A stretch of 64,000 bases of DNA from UBA7957 sp965224675 (GCA_965224675.1 CBDDAA010000004.1:2418001-2482000), one strand, 5' to 3'. Positions 35,672-45,104 are shown, numbered from the stretch's first letter. Notes: generated by a model from the letters alone, not told the origin. Translations and numbers: made by a program.

Positions 35672-37177
35672 ATGCACAAAATATTGAAAAACTTGATACT
35701 CGCTACTATCCTCTCGCTCAGCTTGATATCAACCGCAATAGCTGACTCTAATCAAGATGCTTTCAATACCTTATCATTACTGGGCCATGATGCCGCCAGA
35801 ATAAATGTCACCCGGGTCGAACAGGGTGGTACAGTCGATCAGCGCTTAGCTGATGTGCTTAATAGTAAAAACCATCGTGGCAAAAAACTCAAAGACGGTG
35901 TTTATGCCCCCAGTGAGTTAGAGCGGAAACTACATGCCATTTTCCAGGCTGATCCCGGCTTTGCGAAACTGTCTTTTTCACTCGACCCGGACAAAGTTGA
36001 AAACGCTCAGGCAAACGCATCATTTACGCTGGACTACTCACGCACAACTGAAACAGAAATTGAATTCATCCCGGGTAAAATTCGCCGCAGTTATTTTATC
36101 GAAATTGGGGTGGGTTTTACGTTACTCGATCGATTCGGTCGCACAGTTTTTGCAACCGAGGTCGCAGATTATGATGTAGTGCATTGTTTTATCGAGCAGC
36201 AATCCACCTGTATTGACAACCTCACCAACGATGTATTTTCACTGAATATCTATTGGCAAAATCTACTAAAAAAAACCACTCAACAAGCCGTTGAAAGAGT
36301 CTCATCCGGACTTAGACAATGGGACAGTGTCCTTAAACACATGACTGCGCGGATAATATTAAATAAAGCAGGCGAAAAACTGAAACTTTTGAAAAATGCT
36401 GAATATACGCGTTACCACAATTTGGCCGATCACCCCTATTTATTCCTCACAATACAAGCAGCGAGTATTAAAAAACTACTTAATGGGATGGCCAAGCGTG
36501 GCATCGAGCTTAACGCGGCAGAACAGGCCCGATTAGGTGGTTTCTCCACAACGCTTTTTCGACACCATTTAGATGCAAGCTTACGCCGTCAACACAATAA
36601 TGCAAGCTCTTCTCGTGATGCGGGAATATTTATTATTCCCGAGCATGGGTCTGCCTGGTTTAATGACGCCATGACCCGTATTGTCGCAGATGCCGTTAAT
36701 GCCGAGAAATTTAATATCGTGACCGATAAAAACGGCGTCTTAAAAAAGCAACTTATTGAGTCAGCAAGAAACTACGGTAGCCTATGTAAACGTAATGATA
36801 CTATACGGAATGTTGACCAATGCCTTGAAATACGCGTAATGGTCAGAGACGGTCAGACTCAAACATCCGATGCATCGCAGGGTGAAGTCGAAACGGCAGT
36901 ACAGCAATCACCCGTGGCTGCAATGTTAGTTGATCCTGCAGTTAATGCAAAAGAGGATGTCAACTACACCCGACTATACCCACATAGTATTAAATCACCC
37001 GCTAACCGGATACTTACTGCTGCAGAACAAAGTCCGGAGTATTATCGATTTACCCACCAAAGTGCAGCTCAAAACGATGATGCAACCTATCTGAAAATTG
37101 CGTCCTTTAAGGCTATGCTCAAGTTGAGTGAGGAAATGGCTTCCTCGGTGATACAAACCTTTCGAGAGGAGTTATAA
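35672..37177 (+). CDS. exported protein of unknown function
   Basis: A 501-residue protein with a signal peptide ending STAIADSN. No domain recognised. The middle includes beta-strand-like stretches (ANASFTLDYSRTTETEIEF, RRSYFIEIGVGFTLLDRFGR) and two Cys pairs that may form disulfides (VHCFIEQQSTCID and SLCKRNDTIRNVDQCLE). The ribosome site GGAGATCAGG precedes the ATG. Located between a peptidoglycan-binding lipoprotein and a caspase-like protein; the stop is 6 bp before the next start, so they are translated together and probably act in one envelope complex. Confidence 0.8.
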   Translation: MHKILKNLILATILSLSLISTAIADSNQDAFNTLSLLGHDAARINVTRVEQGGTVDQRLADVLNSKNHRGKKLKDGVYAPSELERKLHAIFQADPGFAKLSFSLDPDKVENAQANASFTLDYSRTTETEIEFIPGKIRRSYFIEIGVGFTLLDRFGRTVFATEVADYDVVHCFIEQQSTCIDNLTNDVFSLNIYWQNLLKKTTQQAVERVSSGLRQWDSVLKHMTARIILNKAGEKLKLLKNAEYTRYHNLADHPYLFLTIQAASIKKLLNGMAKRGIELNAAEQARLGGFSTTLFRHHLDASLRRQHNNASSSRDAGIFIIPEHGSAWFNDAMTRIVADAVNAEKFNIVTDKNGVLKKQLIESARNYGSLCKRNDTIRNVDQCLEIRVMVRDGQTQTSDASQGEVETAVQQSPVAAMLVDPAVNAKEDVNYTRLYPHSIKSPANRILTAAEQSPEYYRFTHQSAAQNDDATYLKIASFKAMLKLSEEMASSVIQTFREEL

Positions 37178-37183
37178 AGAATC

Positions 37184-39865
37184 ATGCACTCAATGCAAAA
37201 TAAATTGCCAATCCCTTCTCTCTTTATTTTACTGATTTTAATACTACTTTTACCTGTTATTACATTTGCCGCTTCAATGAGCATAGCCTTTGATGTTTCA
37301 GGAAAATCAAGAGAGGAAGCTGAGTTTTTTGCATTGGTCGATGCAACACAACAAGCACTCAAAGTGTTTATGGCCGAACAGGCACTTGATCCATCCATGC
37401 AGCAAAAAATCGAAGCCCGACTTAAACAAATCAAACCCAGACAATACAAGCCGTATGTGAGACGCTGGTTACTGAATTTGGATGAAGCGGGTAACGGCAA
37501 ACACTTTTTAGAGGGTAAGGTGGTTTTGGATTCAGACAGCCTCACACTTTGGTCAAAGCAATGGTTAGTGGATCTCTCCTCTCCTGATGCACAGAATCCA
37601 CCGAAAATAAAGCATCGTTTAACCTTATACGTATCTCCCGTCTCAAGTGACGATTTGGTGAATAACAATATAAACCTTGAGTTGCGACAAGAACTAATGA
37701 ATGCACTGAAACAACAACTCAGCCATCGTGGTTACGAAATTAAAACCAAAGCGCAAAAAAATCAGGCGCAATATGTTTTGCAGTTGCAAAAAAGCCGATA
37801 TCAATTAAATGGTGCTATGGGTACGATTGACTTTACTGTGGCTGTTCTTGAAAATCGTGCCGATAGATCACAAATCGGCTTTGCCAACGATGTTGCAAAT
37901 GCTGCACTGCTGACTACAGAACTTTCACTACAAAAAGAGCTTTTTAAGCGTTCTGCAAAAAAGGTTGCCGCTGAACTGCAATACGTTTTTGAAGAATTGG
38001 CAAATACCAAAAGTGGTCTTGAGCTTGTTTTTTACGCGCCGAAGGGCATGCAAAAACGTAAGGTAAATCGAGCCTCTGATAATGGATTTGACAGTTTGGC
38101 AGATATTTTTGGCATAACCGACGACAAGGGTTTTTTAAACTTTGAGGCAGCCGTTGATTATGAGACGTTTCAAGTGGAAGATGGCTGGTTCGTTTCTTAT
38201 AAAATTGCCGATCAGTTTGCGAGTAAATCCAAATTGTCAAAACAAACCCTTTCTGAGCTTCATCGTGAGATGTTTGCCACTACGGAAATTAGCGTTCACA
38301 GAGCGCTGGCAGGCAAAAAATGGCTAATCTACGAAGCAGAAAACCCACCAACAGGTATTGGCTCGATTAAAACATCTGATACCTGGCAGATTAAAACTGA
38401 GCGATTAATCCGTCAGGGAAATCTCGACCAGCCACCCGGAATTGGTGCTAACGCATTGGATACTTTAAAAGCCCAGTTGGAAAAGAAAGGTGACGATGCT
38501 GCCGCTCAATCACAACTTAATCGTATCGCGGAACACCTTCTATCGAGCAGCCTGGATGCGCTTACGAAAAATCAATTTGGCAGTGCACAGCGCTATCTCA
38601 ATCGGGCCGAACGGGTTTTTGCTGCAGAAAAATTTAATCCATCAGCCGCGACCAACAAACTGCAAAAACAGGCAACATCGGCGTTAATAAAAGCAAAACA
38701 AGTGTCAGCGTCTTCTACACCCACGCCACCTGTAAAGTATAAGGGAAACACAAAGCCAACTATTGTATTTCCAGAAATTGAGGCAAAACTCCTGGGATCA
38801 TCTTTGGATAATGATCAAAAAATTATTGTTCTGGTTGCCGCTGCCGAGGGCATTGAGCATGTCACCGCAGGTGGTAAAATCATTAAGCCCGGAGAAGTTG
38901 ATGGTCAATACCAGACATTTATAGATATTCCGAACACTTCAATCCAACAACTCAGTCTACCAAACAGTCTGTTGGGTAATTCAGAGCATGTTGAAATCAC
39001 AGCCACCGATAGGCGAGGAAACACAAAAACACGCACCTTGAGAAATCACAATGGCAAGGTCAATGTGGTCGTACCGGATGCATTGCAAAAAGGTCGTGAT
39101 GTGCTTGAGAAAGGCGATTACTGGGCCTTGTTAATCAGTAATCAGCATTATGACTACCGTAAACCAAGCACAGCAAATGATGATTCCGAGGCGATTAAAA
39201 TGGTGTTGGAAAATCAGTATGGTTTTAAAAAGAACCATATTGCGCAATTCCAAGACGCGGTCAAGCAGGAGATGGAGAATGCATTTGATCAAATACTTGA
39301 AAAAATCAAAACCAACGACAGCTTGTTGATCTATTACGCAGGTCTTGGTTATCAGGATTCTGGCCCTCAAGGCCAATGCTTCTGGATACCGATAAACGGC
39401 TCATCGCCCGACGCGGTGGATAACTCACGCAGCAAATGGCTCGCTAATGACATCATTCAAGAAAAACTCGACGCATCACTCGCCAAACATATATTGCTAA
39501 TCAGTGATTCCTGTTACTCGGGCAGTTTCAGAACAAAATCGACGCTGAACGATTCAGCCTTTTCCAGTGGTGCTGAATTTCTCTATGATCTGGCTGGGAA
39601 AAAATCACGCCGCGCCATTACCTCGGGTGATCTGGAACCTATAGTAGATGAGAGCGGAAGCGGACATTCAGTTTTTTCGCAGCAGCTTATCAATGCACTA
39701 AAAAATGGACAACACGCTATTAATGGCAGTCGGCTGATTAATTTAGTTCGCCAACCCGTACAGAATCGCTCAGAGCAGCTGGGAATTAAACAAACACCCC
39801 AATATTTCCTTATTGAACCGGCAGATGATCAAGGTGGAAATTTTATCTTCATACCAAGCTCCTGA
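37184..39865 (+). CDS. exported caspase-like protein lacking the catalytic histidine
   Basis: An 893-residue protein with a signal peptide or anchor (residues 10-30) and a long N-terminal region with a LPP20/FlgT-like look (SREEAEFFALVDATQQALKVF). A peptidase C14 (caspase) domain occupies about residues 645-890: WALLISNQHYDYRKPSTAND, then YYAGLGYQDSG, then ISDSCYSGSF with Cys777. In active members the middle motif is YAGHG; here codon 39344-39346 is CTT, so the His of the His-Cys dyad is Leu721. It is probably a pseudo-enzyme, or uses another base. A second start (MQNKLPIPSL, 37193) is possible. Confidence 0.85.
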   Translation: MHSMQNKLPIPSLFILLILILLLPVITFAASMSIAFDVSGKSREEAEFFALVDATQQALKVFMAEQALDPSMQQKIEARLKQIKPRQYKPYVRRWLLNLDEAGNGKHFLEGKVVLDSDSLTLWSKQWLVDLSSPDAQNPPKIKHRLTLYVSPVSSDDLVNNNINLELRQELMNALKQQLSHRGYEIKTKAQKNQAQYVLQLQKSRYQLNGAMGTIDFTVAVLENRADRSQIGFANDVANAALLTTELSLQKELFKRSAKKVAAELQYVFEELANTKSGLELVFYAPKGMQKRKVNRASDNGFDSLADIFGITDDKGFLNFEAAVDYETFQVEDGWFVSYKIADQFASKSKLSKQTLSELHREMFATTEISVHRALAGKKWLIYEAENPPTGIGSIKTSDTWQIKTERLIRQGNLDQPPGIGANALDTLKAQLEKKGDDAAAQSQLNRIAEHLLSSSLDALTKNQFGSAQRYLNRAERVFAAEKFNPSAATNKLQKQATSALIKAKQVSASSTPTPPVKYKGNTKPTIVFPEIEAKLLGSSLDNDQKIIVLVAAAEGIEHVTAGGKIIKPGEVDGQYQTFIDIPNTSIQQLSLPNSLLGNSEHVEITATDRRGNTKTRTLRNHNGKVNVVVPDALQKGRDVLEKGDYWALLISNQHYDYRKPSTANDDSEAIKMVLENQYGFKKNHIAQFQDAVKQEMENAFDQILEKIKTNDSLLIYYAGLGYQDSGPQGQCFWIPINGSSPDAVDNSRSKWLANDIIQEKLDASLAKHILLISDSCYSGSFRTKSTLNDSAFSSGAEFLYDLAGKKSRRAITSGDLEPIVDESGSGHSVFSQQLINALKNGQHAINGSRLINLVRQPVQNRSEQLGIKQTPQYFLIEPADDQGGNFIFIPSS

Positions 39866-39901
39866 GTGCCAACAGAAATCAGGTACTAAGTCAGAAAAAG
39901 T

Positions 39902-40723
39902 TCACCTACATTGGTGACTTTCTCCACCCTGCTCAACTGCCTCGGTCATACACCAATCAATCTCAACGGTGTTTAAACCTTCCTTCCAAACCCAGTAATT
40001 AAAAAGCCGTTCAGATAAAAATGCGAAGACGCGCCTTTGATACGGTCCTTCGGGCAGCTCGATTTTCTTTTCCAGATCAAATAACAAAGGAAAGAGGAAC
40101 TGACAGTATTGATCAAACTGCGTCCAGCGCATGACAAAAAGATTGTTCCAATGTGCAGTTCTGTGAAAAATAAAAAAATCAAACATCTGACGAGAAAATT
40201 TACTATCCCGCTTACTTAATAATGCCAGCAACTCATAAAAAGGCCAAACCGGATGCGATTCATGATATTGACCGATAAAACCACCCACTGGCAAAGCATT
40301 TGCCCGTGGCAGGATGATATCTGCAGTCTCCAAAAGCCGGGAGAATGCGCTTTGATAGGTTTGTCCCGCATGCTGTAGATGATGAAACAGTTGCTTTTGC
40401 TCCAGTTTAATGCCTGATGCGTAGTTTTTCAGATGCTGGGTTGAATGCTTTATCATATCATCCTGTATTTGATTTTTGAGTGACGCAGGAATTAAAAAAC
40501 GTCGATAATGGCAGAATCCTACTGTTTTACTTGGATGGTTTTTCCAGATATTGAAAAAGGCCGTATTTTCTGACCAGGTTGGGTTTTTATGGGCAATATT
40601 TATCGGATCATTATCGCGAAAATCCGCAAAATTCTTTTCTGCATTACCCACTTGCAGCGTGTGTAAACCTGCAATTTCAGGTAGATTTATCGGTTTGTGG
40701 GTAACGCAATAAATTTGTGTCAT
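39902..40723 (-). CDS. DUF4422 family protein (glycosyltransferase-like)
   Basis: A 273-residue protein matching DUF4422, a domain of putative glycosyltransferases in polysaccharide loci. The family hallmarks are TENTAFFNIW-type (here WSENTAFFNIWKN) followed by GFCHYRRFL, and later PVGGFIGQYHESHPVWPFYELL. The C-terminal segment FAFLSERLFNYWVW is also typical. No signal peptide, likely cytoplasmic. It is isolated from other polysaccharide genes, so its acceptor is unknown. Confidence 0.8.
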   Translation of the reverse strand: MTQIYCVTHKPINLPEIAGLHTLQVGNAEKNFADFRDNDPINIAHKNPTWSENTAFFNIWKNHPSKTVGFCHYRRFLIPASLKNQIQDDMIKHSTQHLKNYASGIKLEQKQLFHHLQHAGQTYQSAFSRLLETADIILPRANALPVGGFIGQYHESHPVWPFYELLALLSKRDSKFSRQMFDFFIFHRTAHWNNLFVMRWTQFDQYCQFLFPLLFDLEKKIELPEGPYQRRVFAFLSERLFNYWVWKEGLNTVEIDWCMTEAVEQGGESHQCR

Positions 40724-40809
40724 GAAATAGTTTGATTGTTAATAGAAGTGCTGTTGAAGCAAGAATAGAACCGTTGCTTAGGTTACTGATGAGTATCAGG
40801 CAAGGCAGG

Positions 40810-40863
40810 ATCAGGCGAAAAAACGCAGTTTACACGCAGTAAATGCGTATGTTTGAGCCTGAT
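40810..40863. repeat. imperfect nested palindrome, REP-like
   Basis: ATCAGGC (40810-40816) pairs with GCCTGAT (40857-40863), enclosing CGCAGTTTAC / GTAAATGCG (40824-40833 and 40839-40847, one bulge). The following bases, to about 40905, read AGGATTTTTCAACAGGCTGC, a tail I associate with dispersed repeats in gammaproteobacteria. Only one copy is seen in the window. Confidence 0.45.
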
Positions 40864-40906
40864 TTTAACGCCGCATGATGCCGTCAGAGGATTTTTCAAC
40901 AGGCTG

Positions 40907-41455
40907 CTAAACGAATAGTGACGGCAACGCACGCTTCAGGGTTGCCACCGCTTTTGGAGCCTCAAGATCTATAACGTAGTCAGGAATCCACTTTTGATCC
41001 TTCTCACCCATAACCCTCATCACGTGTCCACCTAATATTCGCCGCATAGGGAAACTTGCACCCTCTTCCTGTGAAAAACCACAATCAGCATATTCTGCGG
41101 TACGCTTGTTTAGTAGCTCAATGAATTGTGCTTTATGATCAGCCATACCAGCCACATCCATACGATTATCCGCCAGTGTATTTGCCAGACTTAGTGCAAA
41201 TGCAGTGACAAATTCCCCACGTTGCCGGGCATCATATTTTTCATAAACCAAACGGTCAACCACAGCCACCATAAAACACATCATTTCAGCGATTACATCG
41301 AGTCGCTGGTTTTGGCTTTGGGTTTCGAAGCCTTCGTTCTCCAAATTAAGTACGACTTCCGAGCCTATTTTCCAACCAGTAAATGCTAATGCACTGGCAA
41401 TTTCGGCAGGTGTTCTGATTTTGCTCTTTTTGTTCCATTTTGCATTGACTCGCAT
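40907..41455 (-). CDS. conserved hypothetical protein
   Basis: A 182-residue mainly helical cytoplasmic protein without recognised domain. The first 30 residues are basic; the middle (MMCFMVAVVDRLVYEKYDARQ) looks like a buried helix rather than a membrane span. A conserved-looking stretch RRILGGHVMRVMGEKDQKWIPDYVIDLEAP is near the C-terminus. It begins the block of poorly described genes that extends to the dsr operon and is divergent from the next gene (157-bp gap). Confidence 0.6.
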   Translation of the reverse strand: MRVNAKWNKKSKIRTPAEIASALAFTGWKIGSEVVLNLENEGFETQSQNQRLDVIAEMMCFMVAVVDRLVYEKYDARQRGEFVTAFALSLANTLADNRMDVAGMADHKAQFIELLNKRTAEYADCGFSQEEGASFPMRRILGGHVMRVMGEKDQKWIPDYVIDLEAPKAVATLKRALPSLFV

Positions 41456-41612
41456 GCTAATTCACCTGTAACTTCGTTGAAATGTATTTAATAGTGTAAA
41501 ACACTAGGATAGTTTAGCGATATTATTTCAATTGGAATACAGACCAAAGGCACAATACACACCCTTCAAATAGTGGTATAAAGTGTGTCTTCGATGAGGA
41601 CAAAGGCAGGTT

Positions 41613-42704
41613 TTGATGCAAGAATCCAGTAAGTTGGAAACCGACAAGGTTGATAAAGCGCTGCTTGATGCTGTTCGACACAATTGTGATATCGCCGACG
41701 CTCACAGTGCAACAGACTTTACGTTATGTGTTTATCTAATGAAAATGCGTGAGTATTATCGCTGGCGTGAAGATATTCCCTATTCAACGTCACTTAAAAA
41801 TGAAGCGGTAGGGCGATGGATTCGTCAGCAGGAGCAACACTGGGACAAAATTGAAGAAGATGCACTTAAAGCTGTCCCGTTTAATAAAACTCAGTTCGAT
41901 GCGTTCGAAACCGAGCAGATCAACCAAGGATTGTTAAAACGCAAACTCGTTTATAGTGCAGGGATAGGGCAAAAAGGTAAAGCACACTTCTTTCTCGCAG
42001 AACTCGAAGAGATCACAGAACGAAAGAGTTTTCGTATCATCATCAGTGGCAATGAATACGCCCGTGATCTGATTTCTCCTGTTGCCATGACATTAGATAG
42101 AACCATATTTTTGCGCAAGCAATCTCTGCAACGCCTGATTTGGGAAAAATCACAAGAGCTTTCGTGGAACACTTCTGAAACGCCACTGGCACGTGCCTTT
42201 AAAAGATGGGATTTCAATAAACAGGCTCTATCGGCTCTTGAAAAATCTTCAGAAAAATTTATGGGTCAAATCATCGACCATGAAATTGGCGAAGTCATGG
42301 CCGGTGAGCATTTGGGTCCGCAATGGGAAACAATGCTGGCTTTGCACTTGAACAGCAAGCTCGAACTACAACTCAGGGCAATGCGGGATTTTTTAGCCGA
42401 TCATTTGTCAACCTTGCCACACTTATTTGCATCAGGCGAGGCGCAGGCAATACATTTCTACTTTGGCATGCTCTCGCCAATAAGAAAATCGATGGTCCCG
42501 ACACTTTTTGATATCTACAAGCAATGGCTTGAGTCAGATGATTTAACAGTGATGAAAAAGTGGGTGGAAGATCGAGTGGCAATCTGGTTAGGCGCCTGTG
42601 AAAAATTACTCACTATTCATGATGAATACGGTAAAAATGCATATGCGGCACTTCAAGAATCAATAGAGCAACAACTGTCAAAAATAAATTCAACGCTTGT
42701 ATAA
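41613..42704 (+). CDS. conserved hypothetical protein, 363 residues
   Basis: A helical, soluble protein with no recognised domain. Notable stretches: HSATDFTLCVYLMKMREYYRWRED near residue 33, IISGNEYARDLISPVAMTLD near residue 145, and DHEIGEVMAGEHLGPQWE near residue 228, in which His and Glu could bind metal. Stop overlaps closely with the following oxygenase (4 bp to its ATG), so the two are co-translated. I infer a functional link to that oxygenase, perhaps as substrate or partner. Confidence 0.7.
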   Translation: MMQESSKLETDKVDKALLDAVRHNCDIADAHSATDFTLCVYLMKMREYYRWREDIPYSTSLKNEAVGRWIRQQEQHWDKIEEDALKAVPFNKTQFDAFETEQINQGLLKRKLVYSAGIGQKGKAHFFLAELEEITERKSFRIIISGNEYARDLISPVAMTLDRTIFLRKQSLQRLIWEKSQELSWNTSETPLARAFKRWDFNKQALSALEKSSEKFMGQIIDHEIGEVMAGEHLGPQWETMLALHLNSKLELQLRAMRDFLADHLSTLPHLFASGEAQAIHFYFGMLSPIRKSMVPTLFDIYKQWLESDDLTVMKKWVEDRVAIWLGACEKLLTIHDEYGKNAYAALQESIEQQLSKINSTLV

Positions 42705-42708
42705 ATTG

Positions 42709-43293
42709 ATGGAATTGAAACTGCTTAGTGAAAAAAAGGATGGTAGTTTTATTTTCGAACAGCCAGGCGCACTGAGTCTGGAAAGCTGTAAGAATATGAT
42801 AGCGCGTTTTGAAAAAGCCACCGATGAACAGTATCCCGGCCGTATTGGTCAAACTGCCAATGAAGATCAAACCATTAAGCAATCCACCGATCTGGTTATC
42901 AGTGGCAAGCAGCACTGGTATGATGTGGATCGACTGTTATTTCATTCCCTCGGACGGGCTATCGTCGATTTTCGTGAAAAGTACATGTTCTTTAAAGGCC
43001 CGTTTAAAGATGTGGGCTATGCACTGCAACGTACCAAGGTTGATCAATTTTATCATTGGCATATAGACGGTGGCAGCCATGAATTTGCCAATAGGCAGTT
43101 GGTTGCAGTATGGTATCTAAATACCGTTGAAGGACCAGGCGGCACTACTGACTTTCTTTATCAGGATGTACAGATAAAACCGCAAGCAGGGAAACTGGTT
43201 TTATTCCCGCCATTTTGGACACACGAGCACAGCGGTGCCATTTTGCAAAATGGGGTTAAATATATCGCAACCACCTGGGTTGTATTTGCATGA
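42709..43293 (+). CDS. 2-oxoglutarate/Fe(II)-dependent oxygenase (prolyl-hydroxylase-like)
   Basis: A 194-residue double-stranded beta-helix enzyme. Start at ATG 42709 (MELKLLSEKKDG), 4 bp after the previous stop; earlier starts would overlap that gene. The HxD iron motif is in FYHWHIDGGSHEF and the distal His in PPFWTHEHSGAI; LVLFPPFW before it is the usual strand. The fold is that of small P4H-like oxygenases without signal peptide; substrate unknown. Confidence 0.82.
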   Translation: MELKLLSEKKDGSFIFEQPGALSLESCKNMIARFEKATDEQYPGRIGQTANEDQTIKQSTDLVISGKQHWYDVDRLLFHSLGRAIVDFREKYMFFKGPFKDVGYALQRTKVDQFYHWHIDGGSHEFANRQLVAVWYLNTVEGPGGTTDFLYQDVQIKPQAGKLVLFPPFWTHEHSGAILQNGVKYIATTWVVFA

Positions 43294-43316
43294 TCAACTG
43301 TGAAAAACAGGCTATT

Positions 43317-43637
43317 TCAGCGTGTGAATAACGTTTCTGTCATATCACCTGAGGTGTCTATCTGCACGCCGGTAACACCTTGCAACCGCCTGACAATATA
43401 GGCGCTCAATATACCGATGCTTGCCTGATTATTATTCTCAATGGCAGTGAGTAACTTATCAGCTACAATCTGGCAACGCTGAACCGGACTTGGCGCCTCT
43501 ACCCATGTGCGACTCATTTGCCAGCCCTTTGACATATCGGCATCCATTTTATTAAATAATTCTTCAGCGCCGGTTAAAATTTCGTCTGTCAACGCAATGG
43601 GTATTGTCTTTTCATCAATAATAATGTTTAACTTCAT
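43317..43637 (-). CDS. hypothetical protein, 106 residues
   Basis: A short acidic protein without recognised domain. It starts MKLNIIIDEKTIPIALTDEI, is helical (TGAEELFNKMDADMSKGWQMS), has one Cys in PVQRCQIVADKL and ends in a short beta-like tail. It is encoded between, and opposite to, two oxygenase genes, 24 bp divergent from the second. Its arrangement suggests membership in the same gene set. Confidence 0.6.
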   Translation of the reverse strand: MKLNIIIDEKTIPIALTDEILTGAEELFNKMDADMSKGWQMSRTWVEAPSPVQRCQIVADKLLTAIENNNQASIGILSAYIVRRLQGVTGVQIDTSGDMTETLFTR

Positions 43638-43661
43638 TGGTGAACCTCAGCGGAATTCAGA

Positions 43662-44333
43662 ATGTTCAAAATCATTCCAAAGTTGCTCGATGGCAAGCGT
43701 TTACACGCTTTAATATCCACATTAAAAACTGCTAATTTTGCTGATGGCAAACTATCAGCAGGTGATATTGCCAAACAAGTGAAAAATAATCAGGAAGCCG
43801 AAATTGAGAGAGATCGACTGAATGCATTAAATGGCATTGTTATTGGTGCATACTTACACAACCCTGATTTTCAGCAATTTGCCTTACCCTACCGAATGGC
43901 GGAACCATTCTATGCCCGTTATCAAGCAGGTATGTACTACGGTGAGCACGTTGATGATCCGGTTATGGGTACAAACATTCGCTATCGCTCAGATATTTCT
44001 ACAACGTTGTTCCTCAGTGATCCGGATGAATATGAAGGAGGTGAACTTAGCTTGCAGACACCATCAGGGCCGCATACATTTAAGCTAAATTCAGGAGAAG
44101 CGCTTGTCTACCCATCTTCCTATTTGCATCAAGTCAGAGAAGTGATCGCCGGTGAACGTTTAGTTGCCATCGGCTGGACTCAGAGTCTGGTGCGATCTGC
44201 TGAGCAAAGACAGTTGTTATCGACATTGTCCGAGGTAAGGGACGAGCTACACCAAACAGGTAACCCGACTGATACTGCGGCCAAGGTCAACAACTGTTAT
44301 TCCAATTTAATACGAATGTGGTCAGAGGTATAA
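43662..44333 (+). CDS. Fe(II)-dependent dioxygenase, PKHD/PiuC (YbiX) type
   Basis: A 223-residue member of the PKHD-type hydroxylase family (YbiX/PiuC). Iron ligands: His and Asp in YYGEHVDDPVMG and the distal His in YPSSYLHQVREV; the 2-oxoglutarate Arg follows in AGERLVAIGWTQS. The C-terminal helical tail with SLVRSAEQRQLL is the PiuC signature. Relatives are often iron-regulated, but no siderophore receptor is near and the substrate is unknown. A start at 43674 or later is possible. Confidence 0.88.
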   Translation: MFKIIPKLLDGKRLHALISTLKTANFADGKLSAGDIAKQVKNNQEAEIERDRLNALNGIVIGAYLHNPDFQQFALPYRMAEPFYARYQAGMYYGEHVDDPVMGTNIRYRSDISTTLFLSDPDEYEGGELSLQTPSGPHTFKLNSGEALVYPSSYLHQVREVIAGERLVAIGWTQSLVRSAEQRQLLSTLSEVRDELHQTGNPTDTAAKVNNCYSNLIRMWSEV

Positions 44334-44393
44334 CCTCAGCACTGCAAATCACAGACCTGAGTCAATAAATACAACCTTGCAAATACAATTCAC

Positions 44394-44597
44394 CTACCGT
44401 TTGGAACCCTTTTCACTATGCGCGAGATCCACAAGCTTCATAGCCTCGTCATTGTAATCGTCCACATAGCCATGCAGCTCATGGCCTTCTGCAGGTGAAT
44501 AATAATCTTTAGGGTCCAGTCCATTGGCGTGTTCATAGGCAATAAACTTCTTTTGCTTTTCTATCAGTTTTTTAGCGAGTTCTATTCTCTCAGACAT
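44394..44597 (-). CDS. small hypothetical protein, last gene of the RspA/Cas6-like operon
   Basis: A 67-residue charged protein, two helices plausible (RIELAKKLIEKQKKFIAYEH and DDYNDEAMKLVDLAH), no Cys. I know no family. It lies 88 bp after the RspA-type gene on the same strand and looks like the end of that operon. Confidence 0.55.
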   Translation of the reverse strand: MSERIELAKKLIEKQKKFIAYEHANGLDPKDYYSPAEGHELHGYVDDYNDEAMKLVDLAHSEKGSKR

Positions 44598-44684
44598 TCG
44601 GATATCTCTTTTTGAAGTTAAAAAAATTTGTTTCCATTATTTGCTATTGGCATTAATACAATCCAGTGTATGCTTGGTAAATCA

Positions 44685-45023
44685 TTAATAACCGCCCTTT
44701 CTACGACTCTCTGGCAGCCCGCCAATTCTTCCACCCTGCTTACTCGGATCACCCGGGAATAAGGAATAAAGATCTTTTGCAGAAATTTTTTCATCCCACT
44801 TTTTACCCAGTACTTTAACCATATTGCGGGTATTGGGTTGATTACCGGCGTTGTTAATAAATTCGTCCCGCAGATAATTTACCACATCCCAATGCCGATC
44901 AGTCAATTCTACTTTTTCGTCTTCGGCGATTACTTTTGCGATATCCTCATTCCAGTCATCAATTGACTCTAAAAAACCAGATGGCGTCGTCGCAATTTCC
45001 TTACCATTTACGCTGATTGTCAT
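44685..45023 (-). CDS. DsrC-family protein without C-terminal cysteines (RspA type)
   Basis: A 112-residue DsrC/TusE-fold protein: start MTISVNGKEIATTPSGFLES, then LTDRHWDVVNYLRDEF, and SAKDLYSLFPGDPSKQGG. True DsrC has two C-terminal Cys; TusE has the last only. Here the arm reads QGGRIGGLPESRRKGGY, so both positions are non-Cys and the protein has no cysteine at all. Such members were set apart in the DsrC family as RspA (regulatory sulfur-related protein). A sulfur-carrier role is excluded; a regulatory or binding role is inferred. The genuine dsrC is at 51380. Confidence 0.9.
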   Translation of the reverse strand: MTISVNGKEIATTPSGFLESIDDWNEDIAKVIAEDEKVELTDRHWDVVNYLRDEFINNAGNQPNTRNMVKVLGKKWDEKISAKDLYSLFPGDPSKQGGRIGGLPESRRKGGY

Positions 45024-45104
45024 TTGTATTCATCTCCAATCAATCTAAAAATAAATCTGCAGTTGTAGTGCTAATCATAAAACAGTGCTGATTAATTAAA
45101 CCTG

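Noticed and set aside
36900..37668. 193-codon minus-strand frame over the start of the caspase-like gene
   Set aside because: It is a shadow of two well supported exported-protein genes; composition is Ser/Cys-rich as expected for antisense translation.
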